In this document: positions 37,203 to 46,053 of the stretch, piece by piece
How positions within the stretch are numbered: the stretch's first letter is position 1
How the letters are laid out: every line of letters starts with the position of its first letter
NCBI GenBank assembly: GCA_025937835.1
Contig: JAICQO010000002.1
Location: 95,641-159,640 of the forward strand
DNA length: 64,000 nt
DNA from: Polyangiaceae bacterium
Lineage (GTDB): Bacteria > Myxococcota_A > Polyangia > Polyangiales > Polyangiaceae
Direction: 5' to 3'
The notes under the pieces: model-generated
What the model saw: only the letters and a program-made list of their open reading frames with translations
Told to the model about the DNA's origin: nothing
The model's database searches: none
Program-made: the position numbers and the translations under genes

Positions 37203-38161
37203 GGCTTCCTCAACGCCGCCAATCGCTCCGCCGCCCGGCGTGCATACGAGGACTCCGGGTAGCGATCGATCACGCTGCGCCAGGCCGAGGTTTCCTGCTC
37301 GCGCAACCCGAGCGCGCGGAGCGAGAGCGCGCGACCGACCAGGGCTTCGGCGTCGAGCGGCCGCGAGCCACGGCCCAGGTATTTGTCGAAGCTCGTGAGC
37401 GCCGAGCGCGGGTCCCCGGTGTGCAGCAGCAACGTCGCCAGCGTGAGCTCGGAGAGCGCCGCCTCCGACGAACGGGGGAAGCGCTGTTGGAGTTGCCGGT
37501 ACAGCCGGATCGCGCCCGCCGAGTCGCCCGACGCGCGCGCACGGTTGGCATCGGCAAACAGCGTCGCCGCGTTCGCCTCCACCGGGGGCTCGGCAGTGCG
37601 GGGCTCGACGGCGCGCGCCGCGATCGGTGCCGCAGCCCGGTCGCGCACCGTCTTGACCGGCGCGGTATCGACGAGCGAGATCGCGCTCGGAGCCGCGGCC
37701 TCCGCAGGCAAGGCCGCCTCGATGTCGCGGCGCGCGGGTCGCGCCTTCTTCGTGCGCCGCGCCTCGCCCGCGCTCGGCCCGTTGGCGGCCGGCGCCGCAG
37801 CGGGCGCGTCGAACAACTTCCACGGCGCGACCCCGGTATAGACCGACGCCAGCGCGCCCGTAGCCATGAACAACGCTGCCGCGGCGATGCCCCAGACCCA
37901 CGCCGGCCGCCGCCTCGAGCCGATGCGGCGGCGCTCGGCTGCAAAAGGCACGGGGCCCGGTGCCGGTGCCGGGGTCGGGGCCGGCAGCGGGGCGGGCGGC
38001 TTGTGCCGATCAGCCTCGAAGTCCCCGCGAACCGCGAGCTCGAAGCGGCACACCGAGCAATCCGCGAGGTGCGCTCGCAGCCGCTCCGCCTCGGCGCCCG
38101 ACAAACTGCCGTCCACCAGCTTGTCGAATAACTCTTCAGGGTGAAGCCCGACCACCGTCAT
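37199..38161 (-). CDS. Anti-sigma factor with zinc-binding N-terminus and TPR C-terminus
   Basis: The 320-residue product starts with a ZAS-like domain (HLADCSVC, H-x3-C-x2-C; about residues 30-37), which in known anti-sigma factors holds zinc and binds the ECF sigma. One TM helix lies near 80-100 (GIAAAALFMATGALASVY). After an Ala/Pro/Arg linker the outer part has TPR-like repeats (LYRQLQQRFPRSSEAAL, ALTSFDKYLGRG, VIDRYPESSYARR). The ATG overlaps the sigma gene stop (ATGA, 38158-38161), and its own stop overlaps the next start. The outer TPR part probably senses an envelope state together with the downstream proteins. Confidence 0.85.
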   Translation of the reverse strand: MTVVGLHPEELFDKLVDGSLSGAEAERLRAHLADCSVCRFELAVRGDFEADRHKPPAPLPAPTPAPAPGPVPFAAERRRIGSRRRPAWVWGIAAAALFMATGALASVYTGVAPWKLFDAPAAAPAANGPSAGEARRTKKARPARRDIEAALPAEAAAPSAISLVDTAPVKTVRDRAAAPIAARAVEPRTAEPPVEANAATLFADANRARASGDSAGAIRLYRQLQQRFPRSSEAALSELTLATLLLHTGDPRSALTSFDKYLGRGSRPLDAEALVGRALSLRALGLREQETSAWRSVIDRYPESSYARRAAERLAALRKP

Positions 38162-38802
38162 CGCGGCCCCCTGAGGTCGGCGAGCGCCGGGTTGCTTTCG
38201 ATGCGGCGGCGCAGCGCTTCTTTGGCGAGCCGCACGCGGCTGCGGACCGTGTTCACGGGGGCACCGGTGGTCTCGGCGACCTCTTCCAGCGACCAGCCCA
38301 GCATCACGCGCAGCGCGAGCGTCTCGGCCTGCTCTTCGGGCAGCTCCTCGAGCAGGTCGCGGATCACGCGCCGTCGCCACTCCGCCTCGGCCTCCGCGCT
38401 CGGCGGCTCGGCGGGGTGCGCTTCGGCCTCGAGCCGCGCCAGCATCTCCCCGCGGAACAGCGCAAGCTTCTGGGTCTTGCGCGCCCGGAGCGCGATCCGA
38501 AAGGCGATCCGCGAAGCATAGCCCGCGGGGTGACACTCACCGCGGAACGCCGGCAGCGCGCGCTGCACGGCGATCAACACCTGCTGCACGACATCGTCGA
38601 GGTTCGGGTTGGCGCCGCCCAAGACACCGGCGGAGACCCGAGTGACCGCCGGGGTCAGGTAACGGAGCAGCGCCTGGGTGGCGGGCAGGTCACCGGCCGC
38701 AGCGCGCTGGGCCAGATGTTGCGCAAACAGGACCTCCGCTTCCGAACCCCGAGCCGGGTCCGAGCCCGGCAGGGTTTCGTCGGGGGCGCCTGTCTGAAAC
38801 AT
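38158..38802 (-). CDS. ECF-type RNA polymerase sigma factor (operon with anti-sigma)
   Basis: The 214-residue product has region 2 (PNLDDVVQQVLIAVQRAL, then AGYASRIAFRIALRARKTQK) and region 4 (LPEEQAETLALRVMLGWSLEEVAETTGAPVNTVRSRVRLAKEAL) of ECF sigma factors, with no region 1 or 3. It would direct RNA polymerase to its own promoter class and is probably held by the anti-sigma encoded next. The start may be ATG 38802, with GGTGGAG directly before it, or GTG 38841; neither has ideal spacing. It is transcribed divergently from the second sigma gene at 39009, with shared control sequence between. Confidence 0.9.
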   Translation of the reverse strand: MFQTGAPDETLPGSDPARGSEAEVLFAQHLAQRAAAGDLPATQALLRYLTPAVTRVSAGVLGGANPNLDDVVQQVLIAVQRALPAFRGECHPAGYASRIAFRIALRARKTQKLALFRGEMLARLEAEAHPAEPPSAEAEAEWRRRVIRDLLEELPEEQAETLALRVMLGWSLEEVAETTGAPVNTVRSRVRLAKEALRRRIESNPALADLRGPR

Positions 38803-38831
38803 CTCCACCAATAGTAGCCGTCCCCCCCCAA

Positions 38832-38926
38832 GAGCGATCACTAGAGATAAAAAAGTCCCAGCGACTGGAATTTTGTAATCCAGTCAAAGACATACAAGTC
38901 TTTTTTTGGGGGGCGATTGATCGCTC
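38832..38926. promoter_or_regulatory. Dyad-rich AT-rich divergent control region of two sigma genes
   Basis: GAGCGATCA (38832-38840) is mirrored by TGATCGCTC (38918-38926). Inside lie GACTGGA (38863-38869) / TCCAGTC (38879-38885) and AAAGAC / GTCTTT (38886-38891 / 38898-38903). The stretch includes runs of A and T that stand out in this GC-rich DNA. It separates two sigma genes and very probably holds both promoters and an operator. Confidence 0.6.
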
Positions 38927-38974
38927 GGTGCCAGCGCGGGGCACAGCAGAGACGAACTGACGAAAGCAGGAGAA

Positions 38975-39016
38975 ATGTCGGACGGCTCGGGACTGGAGGA
39001 CCAAAATCGTGGCTGA
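38975..39016 (+). CDS. Possible 13-residue leader peptide overlapping sigma start
   Basis: An ATG at 38975, with AGGAG two bases before it, opens a 13-codon frame (MSDGSGLEDQNRG) whose TGA (39014-39016) falls inside the second and third codons of the sigma gene. It could couple translation to the sigma gene. The short spacing to AGGAG makes real use uncertain. Confidence 0.3.
   Translation: MSDGSGLEDQNRG
38995..39000 (+). promoter_or_regulatory. Ribosome-binding site that fixes the GTG start of the second sigma gene
   Basis: GGAGGA lies eight bases before the GTG at 39009. It is a near-perfect Shine-Dalgarno sequence and decides this start over other in-frame codons. Confidence 0.75.
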
Positions 39017-39695
39017 CGCACTACTGAAGCGGCAGGCGCGTCCGAAGCCGGCCCTCCGGTTGATCCAAGGCGTCGCCGAGCCGGCCCGCCGCGAGCCCAC
39101 GGACGAGGAGCTGATCGAGGCGCTCCGGAGCGGCGACCAGCGCGTGGCAGGCCTGCTTTACGACCGGCTCGTCGGCAACGTCGAGAAGGCCCTGTACCGA
39201 GTCTTCGGTCAGCGCGAACCGGAACACGACGACCTCGTTCAAACCGCCTTCGAACAGATCGTGCTCACCCTGCAGCGCAAGAGCTACGCGCAGGCGTGCA
39301 GCCTGAAGACCTGGGCCTCCAGCATCGCCAGCCACATCGCGCTGAACACGCTGCGCTCCCGCCGCTGCGAACGCAAAGTCCTGGATCGCTCCGCGCGCAT
39401 CCACGACGATCTGCACCCGCGCGCGGTCGACGGCGAAGGTCGAGTCTCCGCGCGGCTCGAGCTCGAGCGCATGCGCCGCGAGCTCGCGCACTTGCCGATG
39501 GAGCAAGCCGAGACCGTGCTCATGCACGACGTGCTCGGCCACGACATGGCCGAGATCGCGGTCATCCTCCAGGCCTCGGTGATGGCCACGCAGACCCGCC
39601 TGTTCCGCGGACGCCGCGAGCTGCTCCGGCGCATGGGCGTCGAGCGCCCGCCCGCGCGCAAGCGCCGCGCCGTCGGGGTCAAAACCGAAGCGTAG
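39009..39695 (+). CDS. ECF-type RNA polymerase sigma factor (orphan)
   Basis: The 228-residue product has sigma region 2 (VEKALYRVFGQREPEHDDLVQTAFEQIV, LKTWASSIASHIALNTLRSRR) and region 4 (LAHLPMEQAETVLMHDVLGHDMAEIAVILQASVMATQTRLFRGRREL). The GTG start is supported by GGAGGA at 38995-39000. Unlike the divergent sigma operon, no anti-sigma gene follows: the next gene, zwf, runs towards it. Control must come from another locus, from transcription, or from the 13-codon leader frame that overlaps the start. The N-terminal 30 residues are basic. It may respond to or control its divergent neighbour. Confidence 0.9.
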   Translation: MADALLKRQARPKPALRLIQGVAEPARREPTDEELIEALRSGDQRVAGLLYDRLVGNVEKALYRVFGQREPEHDDLVQTAFEQIVLTLQRKSYAQACSLKTWASSIASHIALNTLRSRRCERKVLDRSARIHDDLHPRAVDGEGRVSARLELERMRRELAHLPMEQAETVLMHDVLGHDMAEIAVILQASVMATQTRLFRGRRELLRRMGVERPPARKRRAVGVKTEA

Positions 39696-39732
39696 CCGGC
39701 CCGCGCAGCCGCAGAGCATGCGGCGTGCCGGC
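39695..39732. terminator. Hairpin filling the gap between convergent sigma and zwf genes
   Basis: GCCGGC (39695-39700) pairs with GCCGGC (39727-39732), and inside it GCCGCA (39708-39713) pairs with TGCGGC (39719-39724) around a 5-base loop. The structure fits exactly between the two stop codons, as expected for a bidirectional transcript end, though there is no T tract. Confidence 0.45.
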
Positions 39733-41133
39733 TCAGCGTGTCGCGTCCTTACGCAGCGTCGGATCGTACCAGCGAGCGCTGCCGGCGAGCACGTAGGTCG
39801 CTTCTGCCGGGCCCCAGCTGCCCTTGTCGTACTCGTAGACCGGCGTTTCCTCGCCGAGGATCGGATCGACGATGCGCCACGCGGCTTCCACACCGTCCTC
39901 GCGCGCGAACAAATTGCTGTCGCCGCGGATCGCGTCGCCGATCAGGCGTTCGTACGCGCTCATCTCGTCTGGGCGCTGGTTCTGGACCATGAGCTCGATG
40001 CCCTCGCCCACCATCACCTCGCCGAGCCGCTTGGCGCGCGCGCCGACGGCGATCGCCATCTCCGGCCCCAGCCGGAAGCGCACGTAGTTGCTGGCCGCGG
40101 GCATCGCCTCCGGGAACACCAGGTGCGGAGGGCGCTGGAACTCGACCAGCACCTCGGTCGCCGTCACCGGCAAGTATTTGCCCGTGCGCACGTAGAACGG
40201 CACGCCGGACCAGCGCCACGAATCGATCTCGAAGCGGAGCGCCGCGTAAGTCTCGACTTGCGAATCCCGCTCCACGCCCTCTTCGTTCCGGTAGCCACGG
40301 TACTGTCCGCGTACGACCTGTTCCGGCTCGAGCGGGCGGATCGCGCGCAGCACCTTGGTCTTCTCGTTGCGCAGGGCTTCGCGATCGCCCGCGAGCGGCG
40401 GCTCCATCGCCAGAAAAGCCAGCACTTCCAGCAAGTGATTCTGGACCACGTCGCGGATCGCTCCGGCCTCTTCGTAGAACCGCCCGCGCCCGCCGACACC
40501 GAACGACTCGGCCATCGTCACCTGCACGCTGCTCACGAAGTTCCGGTTCCAGACCGGCTCGAGGAACGTGTTGGCGAACCGGAAGTAGAGGAGGTTCTGC
40601 ACCGGCTCCTTGCCGAGGAAGTGGTCGATCCGATAGATGCGCTCCTCGGGGAACACCTCGTGCAGCACGGTGTTGAGCTCGTGCGCCGAGGCCAGGTCTC
40701 GACCGAAGGGCTTCTCGATCACGACGCGCGCCGCCTTGGCGCAGCCGGTTTTGGCGAGCAGCCGAACCACTTGCGGGAACGCGCTCGGCGGGATCGACAG
40801 GTAAAATAGCGGGTGTTTTGCGCCGCCGAGCGCCTGGACGATGGCCTCGAACAGGCTCGGTTCGTTGTAGTCGCCGTCCACGTAGCGCAGGCTGTCCGAC
40901 AGCTTCTTGAACGCCTTCTCGTCTACCCCGCCGCCGAACTCGTTCACGCTGGCGCGCGCCCGCTCCTTGAGCTTTTCGAGGTCAGAGCCGCCGCGCGACA
41001 CCCCGACGATCGGGATCGGCGGGTGGCCGCGACGAAAGATCGCGTGCAGCGCCGGGAAGATTTTCTTGTACGCGAGGTCCCCCGTAGCGCCGAACAGCAC
41101 GAGCGCGTCGCTCTCCGGCTCGTGGTGGTTCAC
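39733..41133 (-). CDS. zwf: Glucose-6-phosphate 1-dehydrogenase
   Basis: The 466-residue enzyme oxidises glucose-6-phosphate to 6-phosphogluconolactone with NAD(P)+, the first step of the oxidative pentose phosphate path. Seen: the dinucleotide-binding [15 protein letters not shown] near the N-terminus, [10 protein letters not shown], and the active-site phrase [14 protein letters not shown], which holds the substrate-binding Lys and the catalytic His region. Length is close to the usual 480-500. The GTG start overlaps the gnd stop (GTGA, 41130-41133), so gnd and zwf are co-translated. The lactonase gene (pgl) of the path is not in the window. Confidence 0.96.
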   Translation of the reverse strand: MNHHEPESDALVLFGATGDLAYKKIFPALHAIFRRGHPPIPIVGVSRGGSDLEKLKERARASVNEFGGGVDEKAFKKLSDSLRYVDGDYNEPSLFEAIVQALGGAKHPLFYLSIPPSAFPQVVRLLAKTGCAKAARVVIEKPFGRDLASAHELNTVLHEVFPEERIYRIDHFLGKEPVQNLLYFRFANTFLEPVWNRNFVSSVQVTMAESFGVGGRGRFYEEAGAIRDVVQNHLLEVLAFLAMEPPLAGDREALRNEKTKVLRAIRPLEPEQVVRGQYRGYRNEEGVERDSQVETYAALRFEIDSWRWSGVPFYVRTGKYLPVTATEVLVEFQRPPHLVFPEAMPAASNYVRFRLGPEMAIAVGARAKRLGEVMVGEGIELMVQNQRPDEMSAYERLIGDAIRGDSNLFAREDGVEAAWRIVDPILGEETPVYEYDKGSWGPAEATYVLAGSARWYDPTLRKDATR

Positions 41134-42152
41134 GAGTGGCCTCCGCCGTGCTTCTCGCGGTGACCGCCGAAGCCGAAGCGCATCGCGCTCAGCACCTTGT
41201 TCGCGAACTCCGCCGAGCCGCGCGACTCGAAGCGATCGAACAGCGCAGCGCTGAGCACGTGTACCGGCACGCCCTCGTCGATCGCCGCCTGGATCGTCCA
41301 GCGCCCTTCCCCAGAGTCCGACACCTTGCCGCCGAACTCGGCGAGCCCCGGGCTCTCGGCCAGCGCGTCCGCCGTGAGGTCGAGCAACCACGACGTGATC
41401 ACGCTGCCCCGTCGCCAGAGCTCACTCACCTCGGAGAGGTTGAAGTCGTACTGGTAGAGCTCCGGGTGCGGCAGCGGCGAAGTTTCCGCGTCGGCGGCGC
41501 GCCCGAGCTGGCCGATGTTGGCGTGCTTCAAGATGTTCAGGCCCTCGGCGTAGGCAGCCATCAGCCCGTACTCGATGCCGTTGTGAACCATCTTGACGAA
41601 GTGCCCGGCACCGGGTGGACCGCAGTGCAGGTAGCCGAGCTCGGCAGTGCCGGTGTGCTTGCGCGACGGCGTCGGCGGGATCTCGCCCTTGCCGGGGGCG
41701 AGCGCGAGGAAGATCGGGTCGAGCCGCTTCACGGTCTCGCCGTCCCCGCCGATCATCAGACAATAGCCGCGCTCCAGCCCGAACACGCCGCCGCTCGTGC
41801 CGACGTCGAGGTAGTGAACGCCGGCCTGTCCGAGCTCGTACGCCCGGCGCAGGTCGTCGTGATAATGGCTGTTTCCGCCGTCGATCAGCGCGTCGCCCGG
41901 CTCGAGCAGGGGCAAGAGCTCGTCGATCGTCGAATCGACGTGCGCGGCCGGCACCATCAGCCACACGTTCCGCGGCCGTTCGAGCTTCTGCACGAACTCC
42001 GCGAACGAGGCCGAGCCCGTGGCGCCTTCGGCGACCAGGGCCTTCACGGCGTCCGGGTTCAGGTCGAAGACCACCGAAGTGTGCCCCTTCCTGTGCAGAC
42101 GCCGCACCATGTTTGCTCCCATTCGACCGAGTCCGATCATTCCGAGTTGCAT
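41130..42152 (-). CDS. gnd: 6-phosphogluconate dehydrogenase, short YqeC/GndA-type
   Basis: The 340-residue enzyme oxidatively decarboxylates 6-phosphogluconate to ribulose-5-phosphate. Seen: the coenzyme-binding start [19 protein letters not shown], then [28 protein letters not shown] and the catalytic [18 protein letters not shown]. It is the short form, about 300-340 residues, that lacks the C-terminal extension of the 470-residue enzyme and is often NAD-specific. I chose the ATG at 42152, where the family begins and GGAGG lies three bases upstream. It is the first gene of the gnd-zwf operon and is divergent from the Ser/Thr kinase at 42388. Confidence 0.93.
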   Translation of the reverse strand: MQLGMIGLGRMGANMVRRLHRKGHTSVVFDLNPDAVKALVAEGATGSASFAEFVQKLERPRNVWLMVPAAHVDSTIDELLPLLEPGDALIDGGNSHYHDDLRRAYELGQAGVHYLDVGTSGGVFGLERGYCLMIGGDGETVKRLDPIFLALAPGKGEIPPTPSRKHTGTAELGYLHCGPPGAGHFVKMVHNGIEYGLMAAYAEGLNILKHANIGQLGRAADAETSPLPHPELYQYDFNLSEVSELWRRGSVITSWLLDLTADALAESPGLAEFGGKVSDSGEGRWTIQAAIDEGVPVHVLSAALFDRFESRGSAEFANKVLSAMRFGFGGHREKHGGGHS

Positions 42153-42387
42153 GGGCCTCCCGAGTCCGCCCGCGCTCGCGGGCACCGATGGATTTGCTCC
42201 GCCACCGTCGCACGTAAAGCCGGGCTCCGGTACTTACGCCGCCACCCCCGCGCGGTTTCCGTTTCCGGGAAAACAGCTGGGGCCGCGCGGCCGAACGGCA
42301 CCGCGGCTCGGAAAACCACCGGAAGTCGCGACTCGGCGCTATGCTCCTCGGCGGCCGGGCGCCCAGGGGGCTACCGGCCAGAGGACG

Positions 42388-44136
42388 ATGACGGAGTTTC
42401 GCCCGCGCCGCGAGCGCCCGAGCCTCCCGGCAGCCGAGGCCGGCCGCGAGGAGCTGCGCGCGTCGCTGCTCAAGCCATTTCTGTTGCGGCTTCGAGAAGA
42501 GCGCGGCGACCCCGCGGTTCGTGCGCTGCTCTCCAGCGTGGGCATCCCACAGAGCGTGATCGACAGCGACACGGGCTGGATCAGCGTCGCCGCGGCACGC
42601 CGTGCGCTGTCGGCGCTCGCGTCGGCGTTCGGCACGGACGCGCTCGAGTCACGCGGCCAGTGGATGACTCACCCCGAGGTCCTGGGCGCCTACGTGCGCA
42701 TGCTGCGCGTGGCCGCGGGCCCGGCCGACGCCTACCGCTACCTGGCGGCGAACCACAGCGAGAGCACGCGCGTCGGCAACTACAACCTGATCTCGGCCGG
42801 CCGACGCAGCGTCGAGCTCAGCTACGTGGCCCGACCAGAGGTCGAGTCCGATCAGAGTGATCCGCTGCTGTGCGCGGCCAGGCGCGCCGAGCTGGTGTCG
42901 ATCCCGCGGATCTGGGGCTTGCCGGAGGCCTCGCTCGAGCACCGGCTGTGCATCGCCGAAGGCGCGAGCGAGTGCCGTTATCTGCTCGAATGGCCGAGCT
43001 CCGATTACCGCGTGCTGGCCGTGTCGGTGGTGCTCGGCGCCGCGCTGTGCGCCGGCGCCGTCAGCGCCTCAGGCAACGCACTGGCCAGCGTGATCGCGGG
43101 CCTGGTCGGCGCGGGCTTCGGCGCGACGCTCGGCGCGCTGTGGCTGCGCATCAGCCACGAACGCTCGGCGCGCGTGTTCGAGAAACACCGGATCCTCGCG
43201 CTCGAACGCGGCCTCGATCTTCACGGCCATTTCAACGACGCGGGCGGCGAGCTCGTCGGGGCGACGCTCGGAGGCAAGTACCGGATCCTGCGCAAGATCG
43301 GCGCGGGCGGCATCGGCGCCGTCTACGCTGCGGAGCACATCGGGCTCGGCTCGCGCGTCGCGGTCAAGGTCTTGCGCGGCGCGGCCGCGATGGACGCATC
43401 CGAGATCGCCCGACTGCGCCGCGAGGCGCGGGTCCAGGTCTCGATCGAGCACCCCAACGTGGTGCGCGTGCTCGATCTCGATCAGCTGCCGGACGGCTCG
43501 ATCTACGTGGTGATGGAGCTGCTCGAGGGCAGGAGCCTCGCCACCCGCTTGAAATCCGGCGGGCCGCTCGCCGCCGCCGAGGCCGTGCCGCTGTTTCGCA
43601 AGGTCTGCGACGCGCTGACCGCGGCGCACCAGCTCGGCATCGTCCACCGCGATCTCAAGCCGGGCAACGTGTTCCTGTGCAACGACGGCAGCGTCAAGGT
43701 GCTCGATTTCGGCATGAGCAAGTTCACGGAAGCCGAAGCGCTCACTCAGGACGGCTACACGCTCGGCACGCCCGAATACATGTCGCCCGAGCAGTGCATC
43801 GGCGCTCCCGTCGATGCGCGCACCGATCTGTACGCGTTCGGCGTGCTGATGTACGAGGCGGTGAGCGGCACGCTGCCGATCCCGGGCAAGAACCGGCGCG
43901 AGCTGCTCGAGCTGCACCAGAGCGCGATCCCGGCGACGCTACGCGAGCGCGTGCCCGACCTGGACGTGCCCGCGGCGCTCGACGAAGCCATCATGATGTG
44001 CCTGAAAAAGCGCGCCGCCGAGCGCCCGCACAGCGCGCGCGAGCTCGACCGACTGCTCGAACGGGTCCCGCTCGACCCGCTCGATCTGTCCGACGAGATG
44101 CCCGCCGACAGCGGAGGACGAGTGAGGCGCGCGTGA
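42388..44136 (+). CDS. Membrane Ser/Thr kinase with N-terminal sensor domain
   Basis: The 582-residue protein has an N-terminal helical sensor-like region (about 25-200) ending in HRLCIAEGASECRYLLEW, a Cys-containing pattern seen at the end of some V4R/heme-NO-like sensor regions; the assignment is weak. Two hydrophobic helices (about 207-225 and 230-253) follow, and then a complete kinase domain (298-565) with GAGGIGAVY, K327, HRDLKPGN (420-427) and DFG (440-442). The kinase therefore lies after the membrane region, unusual for bacterial kinases. The ATG at 42388 has GAGGA just upstream. Its stop overlaps the GTG of a histidine kinase (GTGA, 44133-44136), which joins both kinase types in one operon. 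Confidence 0.88.
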   Translation: MTEFRPRRERPSLPAAEAGREELRASLLKPFLLRLREERGDPAVRALLSSVGIPQSVIDSDTGWISVAAARRALSALASAFGTDALESRGQWMTHPEVLGAYVRMLRVAAGPADAYRYLAANHSESTRVGNYNLISAGRRSVELSYVARPEVESDQSDPLLCAARRAELVSIPRIWGLPEASLEHRLCIAEGASECRYLLEWPSSDYRVLAVSVVLGAALCAGAVSASGNALASVIAGLVGAGFGATLGALWLRISHERSARVFEKHRILALERGLDLHGHFNDAGGELVGATLGGKYRILRKIGAGGIGAVYAAEHIGLGSRVAVKVLRGAAAMDASEIARLRREARVQVSIEHPNVVRVLDLDQLPDGSIYVVMELLEGRSLATRLKSGGPLAAAEAVPLFRKVCDALTAAHQLGIVHRDLKPGNVFLCNDGSVKVLDFGMSKFTEAEALTQDGYTLGTPEYMSPEQCIGAPVDARTDLYAFGVLMYEAVSGTLPIPGKNRRELLELHQSAIPATLRERVPDLDVPAALDEAIMMCLKKRAAERPHSARELDRLLERVPLDPLDLSDEMPADSGGRVRRA

Positions 44137-45791
44137 AGCACCGGTCGCGCCGCCGCTCGGGGCTTTCCGCTCGCCAGAAGCAGCTGCGCGACCTGGAGCG
44201 GGGCCAGCGGGAGATCCTCGAAGCCATCGCCCACGGCGCGACCGAGTCTTACGTGCTGGAGCGGATCGTGCGCTTGATCGAGTCCCGCGCCGAAGGGATG
44301 TTGTGTTCGATCGTGCTGTTCGACGAGCAGACCGGCACGATTCACACCGGCGCCGCGCCGAACCTACCTCCCGCCTACTTGAACGCGATCGAAGGCCTCG
44401 CGATCGGCCCGGAGGCGGGCTCGTGCGGCGCGGCGATCTTCCGGCGCGAGCCGGTGATCGTCGAGGACATCGCGACTCATCCGTACTGGGCCCCGTATCG
44501 CCACCTGGCGCTGCCGTTCGGGCTCGCCGCCTGCTGGTCCACGCCGTTTTTCTCGGATCACGGCCAGGTGCTGGGCAGCTTCGCGATGTACTTCCGCGAA
44601 CCGCGCGCGCCGTCCGCGTCGCAAGCACGCTGGGTCGAGCGCGCCACGCACCTGGCCTCGATCGCCGTCGGCCGGACGCGCATGGAAAAGGCGATTCGTT
44701 CCAAGCGCGCCAACATAGACGCGCAGGCGCGGTTGCTCGACCTCGCGAGCGACGCCATCACCTGCACCGACGTCGAGGGCTCGATCAACTACTGGAACGG
44801 CGGGGCCGAGCGCCTCTACGGGTACTCGCGGAGCGAGGCCTTCGGCAGGCGCGTCCAGGATTTGATCTACGCCGGCACCGAGCAGTTCGAGCGCGGCCAC
44901 CAGTCGCTGCTGAAAGACGGCTGTTTCGCGGGCGAGCTCGGCCAGCTCGACAAGCACGGCCGCCCGATCGTGGTCGATGCGCGATGGACCTTGATCCGCG
45001 ACGCAGCCGGGAAACCCGAAGGGGTGCTCTCGATCAACACCGACGTCACCCGCCGCAAGCAGCTCGAGGAAGACCTTCAGCGGAGCCGCAGGCTGGAGAG
45101 CATCGGCCGCTTCGCAGGCGGCATCGCGCACGACTTCAACAACATCTTGCTCGCGATCTCGGCCAACACCACGCTCGTCGCCGAGTCCAAGCTGGAAGAT
45201 CCCTTCGCCAAAGAGGCGCTGGCAGAGGTGCTCGACGCCACCGCTCGCGCGAAAGAGCTGGTTCGACAGATCCTGACCTTCAGCCGCCAGCGCGAGCCGA
45301 AGCGGGAGTCGATCGCGCCGTCGCGCGTGGTGGCGGAGGTGCTGCGCCTGGTCCGCCCGGCGCTGCCAGCCACGATCGAGCTCGAGAGCGTGATCGACGA
45401 GAACGCGCCCGAAATCCTCGCCGACGCGACGCAGCTCCACCAGGTCGCGATGAATCTGGTCAACAACGCCGCCCAGGCCATGCCCGCGGGGGGGCGCCTC
45501 AGCGTCCGCGTCGAGCGCGCGACGGTCTCGGCGCCACCGCCGGACGCGCCGCGCCTCGGCCCCGGCGACTACGCGCGCCTCACCGTCAGCGACACCGGCT
45601 TCGGCATGGACGAGGCCACTCAACAGCGCATCTTCGAGCCGTTCTTCACGACCAAGGCCGATCGGGGCGGCACGGGGCTCGGTCTCTCGGTCGTGGACGG
45701 GATCATCAAGACCCACGGCGGCTCGGTCGTGGTGACCAGCAAGCCGGGCGAAGGCTCGACCTTCGCCGTGTACTTGCCGGCTGCCCGCTGA
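44133..45791 (+). CDS. GAF-PAS sensor histidine kinase (NtrB-like)
   Basis: The 552-residue soluble kinase has a GAF domain (about 40-180; CSIVLFDEQTGTIHTGAAPN, GPEAGSCGAA, VVEDIA-like VEDIATHPYW), then a PAS domain (about 200-315; DAITCTDVEGSINYWNGGAERLYGY is its core). HisKA follows with H333 in GGIAHDFNN, and an HATPase with GGTGLGLSV near the end. HDFNN is the H box of NtrB/AtoS-like kinases. No receiver domain is attached and none follows, so its response regulator is elsewhere. The GTG start overlaps the Ser/Thr kinase stop, which suggests that one signal is read by both kinases. Confidence 0.9.
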   Translation: MKHRSRRRSGLSARQKQLRDLERGQREILEAIAHGATESYVLERIVRLIESRAEGMLCSIVLFDEQTGTIHTGAAPNLPPAYLNAIEGLAIGPEAGSCGAAIFRREPVIVEDIATHPYWAPYRHLALPFGLAACWSTPFFSDHGQVLGSFAMYFREPRAPSASQARWVERATHLASIAVGRTRMEKAIRSKRANIDAQARLLDLASDAITCTDVEGSINYWNGGAERLYGYSRSEAFGRRVQDLIYAGTEQFERGHQSLLKDGCFAGELGQLDKHGRPIVVDARWTLIRDAAGKPEGVLSINTDVTRRKQLEEDLQRSRRLESIGRFAGGIAHDFNNILLAISANTTLVAESKLEDPFAKEALAEVLDATARAKELVRQILTFSRQREPKRESIAPSRVVAEVLRLVRPALPATIELESVIDENAPEILADATQLHQVAMNLVNNAAQAMPAGGRLSVRVERATVSAPPPDAPRLGPGDYARLTVSDTGFGMDEATQQRIFEPFFTTKADRGGTGLGLSVVDGIIKTHGGSVVVTSKPGEGSTFAVYLPAAR

Positions 45792-45839
45792 GGATTTGGC
45801 TCCACGTCCGAGCGCCGGGCATCGAGCTCTGCGCCGCGC

Positions 45840-45920
45840 GTAACCGTGGTTACAGGCGCATTCAATCACTTCGGGGTAACGAGCGCAGCGGATCACGAAG
45901 CTCTCGCCTCGAGGCAAGAG
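45840..45920. promoter_or_regulatory. Two palindromes upstream of the Cys-rich lipoprotein gene
   Basis: GTAACC-GT-GGTTAC lies at 45840-45853, and a near-perfect 20-bp palindrome centred on GCCTCGAGGC lies at 45901-45920. Both are in the 262-base gap before the gene at 46054. They are candidate operators; the gap shows no reading frame of its own. Confidence 0.3.
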
Positions 45921-46053
45921 AACGAGAATTGTTCCCGCTCGTCGTTGCCCGACTTGCCCGAGTCGCGAAACACCCTGAAATGCCGCGCCGAAAATCGTTC
46001 CTCGACACACGCGCGTCCTTGCGCCGCACGCTGCCCCGCTTTAGTGCGGGAGC

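Noticed and set aside
35967..37901. Longer start for the envelope protein of the sigma operon
   Set aside because: The extra upstream part lies inside the anti-sigma gene and has no coding character; the GTG at 37202 overlaps the anti-sigma stop and starts at the signal peptide.
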